A stretch of 64,000 bases of DNA, from the NCBI GenBank assembly GCA_023213395.1, contig CM041465.1:165981741-166045740 (forward strand). The letters are read 5' to 3'. Of the stretch, positions 34,732 to 46,987 are shown piece by piece; within the stretch, counting starts at the first letter, position 1, and every line of letters starts with the position of its first letter. This DNA comes from Cycas panzhihuaensis. Lineage: Eukaryota; Cycadophyta. The position numbers and the translations under genes are program-made. The notes beneath the pieces are model-generated. The model saw nothing but the letters and a program-made list of their open reading frames with translations, was not told the origin of the DNA and did not search any database.

Positions 34732-37700
34732 TGGAATCTCACCTCTGTGGGGGGTAACTAAACTTAGGCAAGATCAAGCCAAATGATCAAAGATTTTGGT
34801 AGCTAGAGACCTATGGTAGTAAGTGAAAGAAATCACCCACATAGGGCATCTGTGCATCAGAACACAGGTTTAGGACCCACAAATGGTGCATAAACTCCTT
34901 TGAGGTGATTCTTCCTCGATTTGGAGCAAACAAGAGGATGGATAGGTGAGGGATCTCCTCGGCTTCTTGAGTAAGCTCAATAAGGGGCCCTCCCATCCTT
35001 GGGTAGCCAAAAGAGAGAGGAAAGAAAGAGCAAGGGGATGACTCCTCACGTAAAAAGGGGTATGAAAGAGGTGACTTTTAGTAGGAAGAAAAGGAGAATG
35101 GCATACACATGTGGGAGATTAAGAGGATGACTAGCATTGTGGGCTACATGTTCACCTGTAGGCCAAACGAAGGGAGCCTAACTAAGAGAGTCGAAGGAAG
35201 TGGAGTAGGGTAAATAGCCTTGAGAGGGGGGTGCCCTCAAGGCACTAAACCTAAGAGAATCTTAGGAGTGGGAACCAATAAAAGAAGTTGTTTCAATGTT
35301 TACATCTATTTATTGCAAGGTAGAGTGATGTAGAGAGGATATAGTGCATGTAACAATGTGTCTTTATGCATGAAGAAGTTACTTTTCAAAGCAAGAAAAT
35401 AATATGAAGTTCTCACTCATTTACCCACACATGTAACTTCACTCTCTTTATCTTTTAAATGCAAGAAAGAAAGATCATAAACGGTAGCTATATGGCACAA
35501 AATACATGCAAAGGATGCAAGGTTGCTAGGTGATACAATAAGGTGGGAGAGATGCAGGCATGCAAATACGTAAGTTCTTACTATATGCACTTTAAAAAGA
35601 AAGAAAGTAAACTAGTTAAGTATAAGTGACCTAAGCTAATCCTTCTTCTTTTCCTTTTCTCGAAATGATGTAAAAGTGAAAGGAAGAGAGCAAAGAAAGG
35701 AAAATTAGGAAAGTAAAAAGTGTACCTAGAATACAACGGCCAAAGTAGCATTGCCCTTGCTATGTTTACTATCCTTGTCCCTCTCTAACCATGGATGGAA
35801 CAATAGAATGGTGTTGGAGAAGAAGGGGGGGACTCCCTTACCTTCCCCCAAATCATAGGAAAAGAAAAGAAAAGAAAGTAATGCAAGGAAATACGAAGGC
35901 AAATACAACTCTAACTTACAACTTTGTAAGCCAAAAGAAATGATGGTTGGAAGGAGGGGAATGTACCTAGAATGAAATCCCCTTTGCTCTCCACATGCAG
36001 CAAGAAAACCTACAAACAAATAAGGTTTTCCCTTTCCCAAGGGGTTCCAAACATATGCGGGATAGATGTACAATATGGAGAATGATAGGATGCACGTATC
36101 TTAGTCAAAAGAAATACATTCACCACAATATCACTCTTCATTCTCTCTATGTCATTTGGTAAATAATATGGGGAGAAAAAGGCAAGAGGGAGAAGGAGGA
36201 TGGCTAGCCTCGGAATGGCTAACCCTCCAGATCGAAAGTTCTCCATGTTACCCAAGTACTAGGATGAGAAGAGAGGTAAGTGCAACAAAGTTGTGGAATG
36301 CAAGCGAAGAACTGGCGAATGATGTTGCAATTGTCGTTAATATTGTAAAAGTTGCGACATGCAACTTTTTACACCTTTGATAAGGCTAGACCAAAAGGCA
36401 AAAGAGATATGGAATGAGGGCTAAAACCCCACTCATGTAGGACCTACAAGGCTGGTATCAAGTGCAGTAATGGGCTACCTATGCTACTACCAGCAGTGAC
36501 CTTCCTTCCAACGGTCCTTTGGGAACTCAAGGGAGGCACGAAGAAGGAAGAGGTTAGGAGAGTAGGGGGCTACCCTTGAGGAGAAGGCTTGCTGGGTGTG
36601 GAACCCTGCCTTTGCTCCTTTCACTCTCTATAATTTCCTCTTCCTTACTACCTCCTTGAAGAAACTAGGAAATAGCTGGAAGGAAAAAAGAAAACAAGCA
36701 AGAAGGGGAGGGTTTGCCTCCCATTTGTAGTAGAAAAGTAGAGAAAAAATGCTGCAAAAGTATTAACAAATGATGTTTGTGTTGCTCAAAGGAAGAGAAA
36801 ATAAAATACTAGCTCAGAGGTACCTATTGTGGGCAGATTAGAGGTAGATCTACCTATGAAATAGGGGAGAGAAGCCAACCTTATGGTGTTTACAGGTGGG
36901 AAACCTAAAGCAATAGTAAGATGGAAGGAAACTAGAGTGAAGAGGAGAATCTAAACTTGATGGAGCACTTAGAGCATGATCTTCCCTTGGTTGGCCATGT
37001 TACAGGCCTGTTGCTAAATGTCTGGAGCTGCAGGAGGCTGGTAGTTGGCTGAGAGGTTGATGTAGCAGGTTTTTTCCTATTGCAAGGCATTTTTTAAAGA
37101 AGTGATAGAAAAAATAAGTGAGAGAGAGAGAGAGAGAGGAAATGAGGGCATTTTTGGATTTTTAAACCCACCCCTAACTCAATCAAGTGATTAGGTTTCG
37201 ACCTGGGGTAGGAATAAGTCATTGTCACATGGTAATTTCATAATAAATGTAAAATTAGCTATGGAAGATTTTAAAAAAATTGTAGAGAGTCACCCTGTGA
37301 TAAATTTAACGGTATTGCGAAGTTTACAGTAGTACCGTGAAGTTTATCGTGGTGCAGTAGATGCATAGGAAAAATAAAGAGAGAAACCTAGAAGCTCCAA
37401 AGAAAAGGGAAACTCAGGCCTAGAGGGGCATGGTACTCTGTCCAGGTGGCAGGAAAGAGTTGTGGGGGTTAGGAAAGCCTACAATAGACAAGTACTAAAA
37501 GCAAGAAGTTCAAAAAAAAGTCAAAAAATAGGTAGAGGATGCTAACCAAGCCTAGGCAAGGTACTAGGGGCTATGATGCACCGATGGGTGATGTGATTAC
37601 GCTACAGAGGCCAAATGGTATTTGGAAACATTGTGGAGACACAGACGAGGGTTGTGGAGTGCCATAAGATATATATGCCTAGATCGTCATAGGCTAAAAG

Positions 37701-37883
37701 TGCTATGGTGTGACATTGTCAAGTAGTGAATGTATAATGATCATGCAATGAATCAATCATCATGTAATGTAAATGCAGTGCTTCAATCCACCTTTCTTAG
37801 AACTGATAAAGGCCAGGGATAGAAGTGTACTTGCACTTACCTGAGTCAACTCATCCATGCCTATTCCTGTTAGTCAGGAAACA
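34732..37883 (-). repeat. 3' LTR of Tat-2
   Basis: 3152 bases. The left edge TGGAATCTCACCTCTGTGG corresponds to the complement of the Tat-1 LTR end, and the right edge CTGTTAGTCAGGAAACA to the complement of its start. The stretch at 34840-34910 (catagggcatctgtgcatcagaacac) is plainly the complement of 12655-12740. It contains the palindromic module at 37294-37358 and an AG repeat at about 37119-37138. Confidence 0.9.
37294..37358 (-). repeat. Palindromic module in Tat-2 LTR
   Basis: ctgtgataaatttaacggtattgcgaagtttacagtagtaccgtgaagtttatcgtgg: three TAAA/TTTA half-sites around CGGTA/TACCG cores, as in the Tat-1 and Tat-3 LTRs. Confidence 0.55.
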
Positions 37884-38479
37884 CTGTCCCCTTGGCTGTA
37901 AAGCCTCACTACTCGAAAGTGTAACGTGATGGCGAATACTGGCAACAAAATGTTAGCAATATATATATAAATGTAACAGTGATATGGACCAAGGGTGACG
38001 ACGAGTGTCGTGGCAGGATGCATGGATAAGGAGATGAGAGGGTGGCAGCATAAGGGCTGCCTATGTGTCACCTTAAAGTCCACCAGTAGTGAAAATGGAT
38101 GAGGAGGATACCCCTCATCATATGAGTGCAAGATAACTAATGGTAATAATCATGATTACAGTCAAACAAATGTTGTGAATGGGGTGTTATGTGCATAGGA
38201 GAACTAGAGTAAAAAGCTTTGTACTAGGAGTAATACGAATGGAAGAGTAAATAATAACAAACTTGATGGTCACCATAGTTTAACCTCATTAGCGGCCAGC
38301 TTTCAGAGGTGCAAATGGATCGCCATGTGGAGAATGGGATGATCCAGAACCTGGGTGCCTAGACGACCAGACAGGTTCCTCAAGGGGGGCCATCAAGGAG
38401 AGGGAGGTGACGCTCAAGGATGAGATAGACGAGGCCATTTACCTTAGCGTTGCAGTCCCAAGGAATATGTCAGATATTG

Positions 38480-38924
38480 AGACAAAAAAAAAAAGACAAA
38501 AGGGTCCTAGTAGTTGAGGTGAGGGTCAGGTCAAGGAGAGGGCCCTCAAGCGTGGGCAATGCACTTGGTAGACCTGGGTGAGATGCAACACAACGACTTG
38601 AGAGTTGTAAAGGAGGAGGATGGGTCTGCGGTGGAAGCAAAACACATCAGTAAGGGCTTCAATAATGACTGTGTACTCAGCTTCATTATTGGTGGCTTTG
38701 GGAAGGAAGACCCCATAACACATGTAATTATATCCAGAGGGATCACGGAGGATCCACGCAATAATGGAAGGGCCTGGGTTACCACAACTTCCACTATCGG
38801 TGAAGATAAGCAATGCCATGATGAGGAGTACGAGGGTTTCAATGAGATAGATGAGAAAGAGGAGTGGCAATAGGGTCAATAAATAAAGCAAAGGACCAAA
38901 AGAAGTGAAATAGCTACGAATCAC
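38480..38924 (-). pseudogene. Tat-2 archaeal-type RNase H
   Basis: A 132-codon open piece (38924-38526). Leu-rich start, then MALLIFTDSGSCGNPGPSII (first Asp present), FLPKATNNEAEYTVIIEAL (Glu present), and LLYNSQVVVLHLTQVYQV, where the second Asp of the family (CDSQ) is Asn. It is the most continuous aRNH copy in the window and keeps QVVV.HLTQVYQV, which is interrupted by a stop in Tat-1. It lies next to the purine tract and LTR as in other Tat elements. Confidence 0.87.
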
Positions 38925-39390
38925 TTAGATGGCTATGAATAAAGGTCGTGAAGGATATGAGGACCTAAGGAGGAGGCTACCCAGGGATGAGGAGACCATC
39001 CCAATGAACGAGAAGGAAATAGTGGAAAAAATGCCCCTTTAGGGTCCCAAAAGTCACTAAGATGAGTAAAGCGAGGTCCCAGATAAGGGAGGTGCTTCCT
39101 TTAAGAGCCCCAAAGGCTCAAATGGGCAACAAAACTGGGTTTAAGATGGAGAAATAAGCCAAATGAGTATAAACATGGGCATGTTTCAGAATGGTACAAA
39201 AATTGAGGTAAGAGGGGTCTTGCGAAAGACTGGATGGGTCGCCATAATGACATTGAAAAAAGCTAATAAGGGAGGCCACGAAGGTAAAACAGAGGACAAA
39301 CCTAGAAAGCTAGAATGATATGGGAAAAGAGGCAGTCGTGAGGGCTATCACGATGGGAAAAAAGGAGGAACTACTCGTCAGGGCCCCCAC

Positions 39391-39400
39391 CTATATAAGG
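39391..39400 (+). promoter_or_regulatory. TATA box of Tat-2 antisense gene
   Basis: CTATATAAGG followed by gaaat..ggtgaaaatgagattcattttcat; same arrangement as in Tat-1 and Tat-3, about 195 bases before the intron 1 donor position. Confidence 0.65.
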
Positions 39401-39830
39401 GAAATGGGGTGAAAATGAGATTCATTTTCATAGGCTTACGATCGATCTGGAGCCCTTTCCCTTACGTAGTGGAACATTGCCCAACTTTAGAGGCATGCAG
39501 AGGGAGATTTGATTGTTGGATTGAGGCACAGAGACAGTCAGTGAGACTACGACGATGAGATGGTAGTAGCGAGGTTAGATCCAATGAGTGGATCACCCCA
39601 TACCTCTTCTATTTTGTCATTTTAATTTGATGTGCTTTTAAGCTTTTTTAGAGTAGTTTTGGGCCCCTTAAGGGTACTTTGGGACCCTCTAGAGCCTGAT
39701 TTTGGTCTAGAGAGGGGGAGGACCAGGGCATTAGGTAGCTTTGGTCCCAATGGGCTTGGCCTTGACCAACTTAGACAAAAATTTTAGGTTTTTTAGGCAT
39801 TCTCCACCTCTCTTGGTGGGGGAACAATGG

Positions 39831-39945
39831 CCCCGTGGCAAATATCACAGTGCAGCATAATTTGCCACATGGCCACTGAGAAAATACAAAAAACCTAGTA
39901 GGGCCCATGCCAAATCTACGGTACCGTAGAGTTTGGCACAGGGTA
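39831..39945. repeat. Palindromic modules in intron 1 of Tat-2 antisense gene
   Basis: Two imperfect inverted repeats: cgtggcaaatatc..aatttgccacatgg, and ccaaatctacggtaccgtagagtttgg, whose core CTACGGTACCGTAG is a perfect 14-base palindrome. Positions in the intron correspond to those in the other two copies. Confidence 0.65.
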
Positions 39946-42019
39946 GGGGTATATCAATAGAAAAAAAAGAAGGAAAAAGGCTAAGAAGGGTGTCAAAATC
40001 AGCCCAAAGAGGGTGAGAGGCAACCTAAGGGTAGGCTGGCAGAGTGTAGAGTGTTCTGATAGATTATTGGGTGTTTTTGTAGGCGGTTTTCGTTGTAGAC
40101 AACCATAAGAACATAAGGGCTGCCATGATGAGTTTTATCAAGATGATAACTCAGGGGGACAAATGGATATTAGGGTGATGTCAACTATTGACTGTTATCA
40201 GGACCCCCCATTATGCATTAGATTAGTGCCTCTTAGTAGACATAGTCTCCTATTGGGATCACAGGTGGCACGTCTTCCACCTTCCCTAAGTGGGGGATGT
40301 TACCATCACACCAGGAGATGTTAGGAGGATCCTGGGCATACTGATAGGAGGAGCACCAGCATCGATAGGCACGTTGCCCAGCACAGATACTGCACATAGG
40401 GAGGCGGCCATATTTTTCACTGGCTAGGATAGGTGGGATAGGTGCAGGATATCAGTCCAAACGATGGTCATGTTACAAATTCCTTGATTAAGGAAACTCA
40501 TTACATTGGGTATTCTATTTTAGATTTCTCGAAAATAGAATCACAGAGACATACTTGGTAGGTGGATGGAGATCGTTAAGAGATGTGAGGCTAGGGAGAG
40601 ACTAGATTGGGCCCTCCTGATAGTGGCAAATATGGTTTCCCAGTTAGATGCTATCAGGGTGACAGGGAGAGGAGGTTTCTTATATTGCACACTGATGCAA
40701 TGCTAGTTTTTTTATTGTTTTGGGGTAGTAGCACCACTAGGAGGACCACACCCCATCTTAACACAAGCTCCTATGGTGCACAGGTGGTAGAATCAGTTTA
40801 GAGGGACTGAGGACCAGACACACATCAGATGATTGGTAGAGGTAACGTCACTAGACCTCCTTACCCCGTCAAGGATAAGAGGAGTAGGAGGTGATCCTAG
40901 AGTAGGAGGTAAAAGGAGTAGGAGGTGATCCTGGAGATGGAGGCGATGGTGATGGAAGAGATAGAGGTGATGGAGCAAGCCCATTAGGAGTGGCGATCCC
41001 ATCAGGGACTGCAAAAGGAGACGTAGGTCCATCAGGGGCCATAGGAGGAGAGGTAGGTCCTTTAAGAGCTGTTGGAGGTGAGGCAGGGCCCTCAGGAGCT
41101 GCAGGAGGAGGTAGGCCACCTCACACACCAGTTCAGAGACTGAGAGTAGTAGGCAGAGCTTAGGCAGTAGCATCAACAGTAGCGGCAGAGGGAGGAGGAG
41201 ATGTCCTGGCAAGCCAAGTAGTAGGCAAGGAGGTACCCAAGGAGGAGGAGGTACTAGTGGCTGAGGGAGGTCCTGAGGAGGAGATAGTCATCAGAGTTGA
41301 GAAGCCAGTCATCCCAGGAGGTGAGACATTACCTTTTCCCATCATCCTTCAACTATCAGGTACTTATATAGTTTACTTAATTTGGTTTTGAGGGTTTGAT
41401 GTGCATATGGATATGTGGACTAATATGTTTCATGTCTGGCTTGGCAGGGGCAAATGAGATGGGGAGGTTGATAGAGGCAATAGTGCAGGAGATATTCCCC
41501 CAGGCCTACATAGAGGGGAAACCTCTCATCTAGGTCAGAGAGGAGCCTTAATCAGTAGGGGCATACATAGTGGCATTTGCCCCACTAATCAAAGCCAGGG
41601 ATATATGGTTGGCAGAGTCCCAAGAGCACCAGACAAGGGTGGGAAAACTACAAGGGGAGCTGGACGGGACCTGCATAGAGAGAGATACATTACAAGGTTG
41701 AGTCCAGGCATTGGAGGCCTAGGGTGGAGGCATAAGCAGTGATGTAGAGAGCCGCATTAGGATAGTTATGCTAGAGGAGAGGCTCAGAGGAGTAGAGGGA
41801 GAGAGGGATCGCATCTAGGCACGATATGACCAACTGTTGGATCAGATAGCTACGAGGTCGTCACAGAGTAGGACTCAAACACACACGATGATGGCAACCC
41901 CAAGGAGGCCTCAAGACAAGGGGAGTAAGGCTAGGAGCTCACAGCTGTGCAGGAGGAGCCTAGGAGGCATGTGGTCTCCTAAGGAGGGATCACATCGACC
42001 AGGAGATGATGCCCCTTGA

Positions 42020-42517
42020 GCACAGGAGTGCCGAGGAGTAGGATATAATCAGTTTTGATTAGGAAATCACTGCACCTCCAAGGAGTCATCTTATGTTGCC
42101 ACATGATTATACTCCTCCCTGTAAGGATTCCAACTTCCTACGGATGATGTACTATATTATTTTACATGATATGACTCATTATGTATATGGACGGAGCCAT
42201 TGGCACCCTATTTAATGTATGATGATGGTGTATGATGTTGTATTTACTTTTTGTTTATATATATTTGTTTGTGTGTATGTAGGCATAGATGCACGGGTGC
42301 ACAAGGCGCTATGCATCATGATGATTTAGTTGGTTGTTACATGGCTTTTGTTATTAGATCATATGGGTGATGCCTACACTTCTTTTCATGTAGGGCCATA
42401 CTCGTAGTGGGCACACATGACCACCATGAGTATAGGTGATAGGCACATGTGAGGCTAGGAGATGGGGAGCCATATATGTCCGTCGAAGGAGCATAGCGAG
42501 ATATGCAAAGGAATCGA

Positions 42518-42556
<39 letters not shown>

Positions 42557-42823
42557 AAGTACTCAAGCATGAAGTCCTAGCTGGAGTGTAGTTCTGAACT
42601 TGGAAGTTGTAGAAACCAACACATCCAATGAGGAGGAAAGGTTTCCCTTGGGAAGGAAACACAAGGTATCTCAGAAGAGAATGGGGGATAGGAAAAGCCA
42701 CCCTAAACCATCATTCCACCCATGGTTTGGGGGAATGGGGATGCACTTAGGGTGGTAGTTTAGGCTCATTTCAGAGTGAGAAAGAGGGATCGATATGGCT
42801 GATCTACACGGAGGTAGGGATAG
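42020..42823. other. Convergent 3' region between antisense gene and Tat-2 pol
   Basis: Equivalent of 19557-20289 in Tat-1. It holds gtggcaccctatttaatgtatgatg, an (AG)15 run at 42524-42553 and the block ccaccctaaaccatcattccacccatgg. No coding signature on either strand. Confidence 0.5.
42524..42553. repeat. (AG)15 microsatellite
   Basis: Uninterrupted AG dinucleotides in the convergent region of Tat-2; absent at the equivalent place in Tat-1 and Tat-3. Confidence 0.9.
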
Positions 42824-43411
42824 TCACACATAGAATTTCTTTAGGAACTTACCATTGACAACTTTCTCAAATTTGAGACCCTCCAAGGTTGCAATCCTGT
42901 GAGCGCCATTATCGAGGCTTTTAAGAATGATGAAGGGACCAACCCATTTAGGTTTGAATTTGGAGAAGCGATCATGAAGGTATTCAAGCTTAAGGACATG
43001 GTCCTTAAGGTGCAAAGGATAGGGATGAAGGCGTTTTCTATATGTCTTTCGCGCTCTGTCCTTAGAGGTGAGATTTGCTTGGTATGCGGCCAAGCACTTC
43101 TCATCTAAGGCTTCAAGGTCTAGGAGATGGGCTTGAGGGAAGGACTCCTTATCGACAAGACCCCAAAGGGAAACCTACAAGCAAGGGATCTCAACTTCTA
43201 ATGGGAGAACCACCTCAGTTCCATACACAAGAGAGAATGGGATCATTCCTATACCTGCCTAGATAGATGTGCGATATGCCCATAGAGCATAAGGGAGTTG
43301 GAGATGCCAATTCTTTCGAGATTGGGCAATGGTTTTCTTCAAGATATTAATGAGGTTTTTGTTAAATGACTCTACTTGGCTATTGGCCTGAGGGTAATAA
43401 GGAGAGGAGGT
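42824..43411 (-). pseudogene. Tat-2 integrase, C-terminal part
   Basis: The open piece 43093-42824 gives AAYQANLTSKDRARKTY, HVLKLEYLHDRFSKFKPKWV and GPFIILKSLDNGAHRIATLE, ending LKKFYV and a stop, the same end as in Tat-1. Just upstream (about 43400-43300), NSQVESFNKNLINILKK keeps the catalytic Glu that is Lys in Tat-1. The Copia element interrupts the gene at 43412 directly before this block; the N-terminal half resumes at 51006. Confidence 0.88.
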
Positions 43412-43723
43412 TGAAAGAGATTAATGTATCAAGGTCATTTGTGTAGATTAATTATGTGACCTTAGGATATATTATTAGCATTAGTCTCTTAATGAGATGT
43501 ACTTTATGTGCATTTAGATGTAATTTTGGGTTCATGTCATTAGGTAGGAAAATCCTAACCCTAATGCTCACCCTCAATAATAAAAGGTGAAATCTCAATG
43601 AGGGAGTTATTATTCATTCTCACCTCCAAGCTTGCTCTCATATCTTATTTCATCTTCTTTTTCATTCTCCATTACCATTGTGTGCATGTGAGTGATTTAT
43701 CTCCTAGATCCATCCTTCTTTCA
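43412..43723 (+). repeat. 5' LTR of the Copia element
   Basis: TGAAAGAGATTAATG to CCTTCTTTCA, 312 bases. It contains aataataaaaggtg near 43577 as a possible polyadenylation/TATA-like region. Confidence 0.93.
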
Positions 43724-43725
43724 TG

Positions 43726-43739
43726 TGGTATCAGAGCCA
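43726..43739 (+). other. Primer-binding site of the Copia element
   Basis: TGGTATCAGAGCCA, two bases after the LTR, is the standard complement of initiator Met tRNA 3' end. Confidence 0.92.
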
Positions 43740-45799
43740 GGTTTGGGATCTATTCACTCCATTCCACTTGCATGGAGTCATTTTGCCTCTCCTTCACCTT
43801 CAATATGAAGTATTGAGAGTGCATTCCTTAATTTTTTTAATATTTTAAGAGTATAAAATTATAGTATTTTACATGTTACTACTTTGTACATGTGTGCAGA
43901 AATTTAGAGGTGAAGAATACAGGTTTTCGAAGCTGTTCAGCTGCCAGAATAGTCCTAGAAGCATTAAAGGCCCAAATTTTCATAAAAAATTAACCATCTT
44001 AGAATTTGATGAAATTTGGCATGTAAGGTTTCCTTCATTAGAGGATCATTTTTCTCTTCTAGAGAAACTTCATATTCATCCTTCAACAGTGAGTTTTGGC
44101 TATGATAAAAGGGTAAATTTTGTGGATAAGTGATTTAAAGCACTTTTCCTATTAAAATCCTTCAATTATATGTTGAAGATTTGAAAGTTTTGTTAAGGGA
44201 TCTGGTACATTTATGTCTTAAGATCATTTTAAGATAACTTTCATCGAATTTTATCCACCGATTAGTGAGATCTATGCAGTTTTCTCACGGTTGCTGATTT
44301 TGCCTACTCAACCCCAGAAAGGACCTTGCAACGGCATTTCGGGCAATGTTTTGGTAGATTTTGTAGATGGTGCAAAATGGAAAGTTAATGTACATGTCAA
44401 AACATAACTTTTGACATATTGAAGTCCAAATTCTGAGATAGTTGATCTGGCGTGATTTTACTTTGGTGCTTTTTCGGGTAGAAAAGTTTTTGTGGATTTT
44501 CTAAAATCTGACTTCACAAGTCTATCAGAAACAACATTATGAACACTTTTTCCTTTTGTCATAAATTTAGATTTCATCATTTAGGCCTTCATATTTGTAA
44601 TTTCTAAAAATTTACCCATTTATCATTATTTGTAAATTTTGTAAAAAAATCATAAAATAGGGCAAAATAGCATGCATATAAATTTAGAAAAATCATCATT
44701 TTAGCAGCAAGTTGATCTACTTTTTAGCCCATTATGGCTTTTGTATCAAAACTTCCAAAATCATATTTAGAAACATTGTACTAAAGCAAGGGAAACCTTG
44801 GATCGGAAGCAACATCTGATTCCCCTGCTAAATCTAGCATGCTTTTCTATTTGCACACATAGCATAATGCATCACAAAAGCAGCAATAACAATAAAGCAT
44901 CACAAAGTAGTAACAACAATAAAGTATCACAAAAGCAACAACAACAACAAAGCATCACAAAAGTAGCAACAACAACAAAGCAAGCAAGCACATTTGGCAA
45001 GTTTCTATTTCAGTTTTTAGTTATACGAAAACATCTTATATTATTCCTAAAAGGAATCTCATCCACACGATCTATACTGCTAGTTCTTGACTTGTGTGCA
45101 TACTCGCCTTGGTTGAAATAAACCAAGGTTGGCTGAAGTCCGAGCCCTAAGGGAGGTGTGAGTTTCATACTGGGGATGGTCTTAACTAGAATAGTGGTGG
45201 AGGGACAGGTTAGCCATATCTACAGCCTCTAATCATGGATAATCTTGATAAACACCCGAGAAAACTGAAAACCTTAATGCAAGATTAAAATTAACCCGGT
45301 CCAATATCTATCATAGCCATGGGATATGCAGTATCGTTTGACTCTTCAGAGGAGGTATTAAGCTGCTCATTGGTGAATTGGGTGAGGACTGAGAGTACCT
45401 AGGCTCCATTGTGACTTAGATTTCATCACCAAGCGCAGGTGCGGGTATCATGGGTGAAGGCCCTAATCATATATTAGAAGCATTAGGTATCGAAATCTCA
45501 CCTATATTTGGACATAAGTGAGAGGTTATTGGCATGACACATCACTACTCTTTGCCAGCACTACATTAGGCCTCATTCTTGCATCATTACTTATATTTAT
45601 TTTTTTTTATATAATTGTTGAAAAATAGTTAATCATTTCTTGCTTCTCATCATAATAATCATTTCTACATCCCTGCTACACCAGGTGTATTAGACACACG
45701 TGTCTGTGGCACATACTTCTATCATCTCTTCTACTTCATCATCATCACCATGTCATCTCAATTTAAGCAAAATGTTAACTGCATATTAAAAGGCAAAGA
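43740..45799 (+). other. Long leader of the Copia element
   Basis: About 2 kb between priming site and gag without a recognised protein. The plus frame 43873-44133 (86 codons) shows no domain. It includes a tandem repeat (44869-44980). Such a long leader is unusual for Copia elements and could include a foreign insertion, but I see no target duplication. Confidence 0.55.
44869..44980 (+). repeat. Four-unit tandem repeat in Copia leader
   Basis: Four copies of a 27-28-base unit of the form gcatcacaaaagcagcaacaacaataaa, with small differences, followed by gcaagcaagcac. Confidence 0.85.
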
Positions 45800-46987
45800 A
45801 AATTAGGATATATGATACATTGGAGTTAAAAATGCTGTAAAGTATGAAGGCCTTTGGAGAGCCCACTTGCAACCTACACCCAGTACACTAGCAACGGCTA
45901 CAACAACTGCTTCCAGTAGATCTGCTCCAACAGCTCCTACAGATGTCGTAGCTAAACTATAATGAGAGATAGATGATGAAAAGATTCGTGTAGGAATTTT
46001 GTTGGTCATTGATCACTCATTACATAACTTGATAAACGAAGAGGAACATGATGCAACCTAGAGGTCCTAGAAGTTCTTAAGAAAAACTTTGATACAAAGT
46101 CAGATTTAGAATTTGTTCATCTTGTTTTGAAAATGAACAAATTAAAAATGCAGAAGGGACGAGCTCATGAGATAATAAATCTCCTTCAACTAATCAAATA
46201 GGCAATTAACAAAGACTTTAAGACCTAATGCATCACTTGGGCATTTTTGATCTAGCCATGTTTACATGTCCATGATTATAAAAACTTGCTTGGAAGTCTT
46301 CAATCTAATGGAACATTGAAGACACTCAACTTCGAAGCACTTGCCGAGAAGTTCATAGAATTTGACAAGACCTTTGATACAAACTTTACAGCCTCTGACT
46401 CTCTTCCAGATGCAGCCTTTGAGGTAGAAGAAGAAGTTTGCTATACAAAAAATCAAGGTCCCTCTCGTGGAAGAGGAAATAACCGAGCAAGAGGAAGAGG
46501 AAGAAATATGGGAAATCGTCCACAAGGTCAATCAAACCCTCAATCACAACCTCGACTGTTTCAAAGTCAAGGGCCACCTCAACAAAGAGCAAGACAGTCA
46601 GGCCAAACCAGTACTTCTTTAGGAACTGGTAATCAAACTATTATGTGTGATCGGTGTAACTGTAAAGGACACTTAGCAAAAGATTGTAGAACTACCACTT
46701 ATAAGTTGGCCAAGTTCCAACCAAAACATAGAGCTCACAATGTTGAAGAAACTTGTGAAGAATCCTTTAGTGGTGTAGGTTTTGTACAAGCACACATTCA
46801 AAGAATTGAGAGATCTTTAGTATCAAATACCATTGACCAACCAAAGAGATACTTTGAAGCTCAGTGTGGATATATCACTTGTGAATTCCCTTCACCAATG
46901 CCAAGCCCTATTGGAATTGCTAATAGTGTGGCTTCAATCGATGGACAGTGGATCATGGACACAAGAGTAACTCAACATATGACATGA
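45800..46987 (+). pseudogene. Copia gag with zinc knuckle
   Basis: The start region (45820-45960) gives YEGLWRAHLQ in a frame with stops. The open piece 46286-46987 ends the capsid part and has an Arg/Gly-rich RGRGNNRARGRGRNMGN stretch, then CDRCNCKGHLAKDCR (46646-46690), a CX2CX4HX4C zinc knuckle, followed by the linker and the protease entry WIMDTRVTQHMT, where the family has W.(D)SGA..H: the catalytic Asp is present but the Ser-Gly is changed to Thr-Arg. A TGA follows directly. Confidence 0.85.

Larger units (their letters stand above)
39391..42019 (+). pseudogene. Tat-2 antisense gene with plant mobile domain-like exon
   Basis: Opposite to Tat-2 gag-pol. TATA 39391-39400; intron 1 about 39594-40082, but the donor reads ATGAGT instead of GTGAGT, so splicing is probably lost. 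Exon 2 starts at ATG 40125 (MMSFIKMITQGDKWIL), then SYWDHRWHVFHLP, PGDVRRILGILIGGAPA, FFYCFGVVAPLGGPHPIL and repeated Gly/Ala/Pro units (GPSGAIGGEVGPLRAVGGE). Intron 2 is 41321-41447 (GTGAGA...TTGGCAG). Exon 3 has ESQEHQTRVGKLQGELDG, ERDRI and the basic end TQTHTMMATPRRPQDKGSK, stopping at 42017. Scattered stops in exon 2. Function unknown; domain relation by pattern only. Confidence 0.7.

Noticed and set aside
38559-38873. 104-codon plus-strand frame
   Set aside because: Mirror of the Tat-2 archaeal-type RNase H on the minus strand.
40793-41212. 139-codon Leu-rich frame on the minus strand
   Set aside because: It is the mirror of the Gly/Ala/Pro repeat exon of the Tat-2 antisense gene; Leu/Pro runs are what that composition gives on the other strand.
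44869-44980. CRISPR-like array
   Set aside because: Units are directly adjacent without unique spacers and lie in a eukaryotic retroelement leader.
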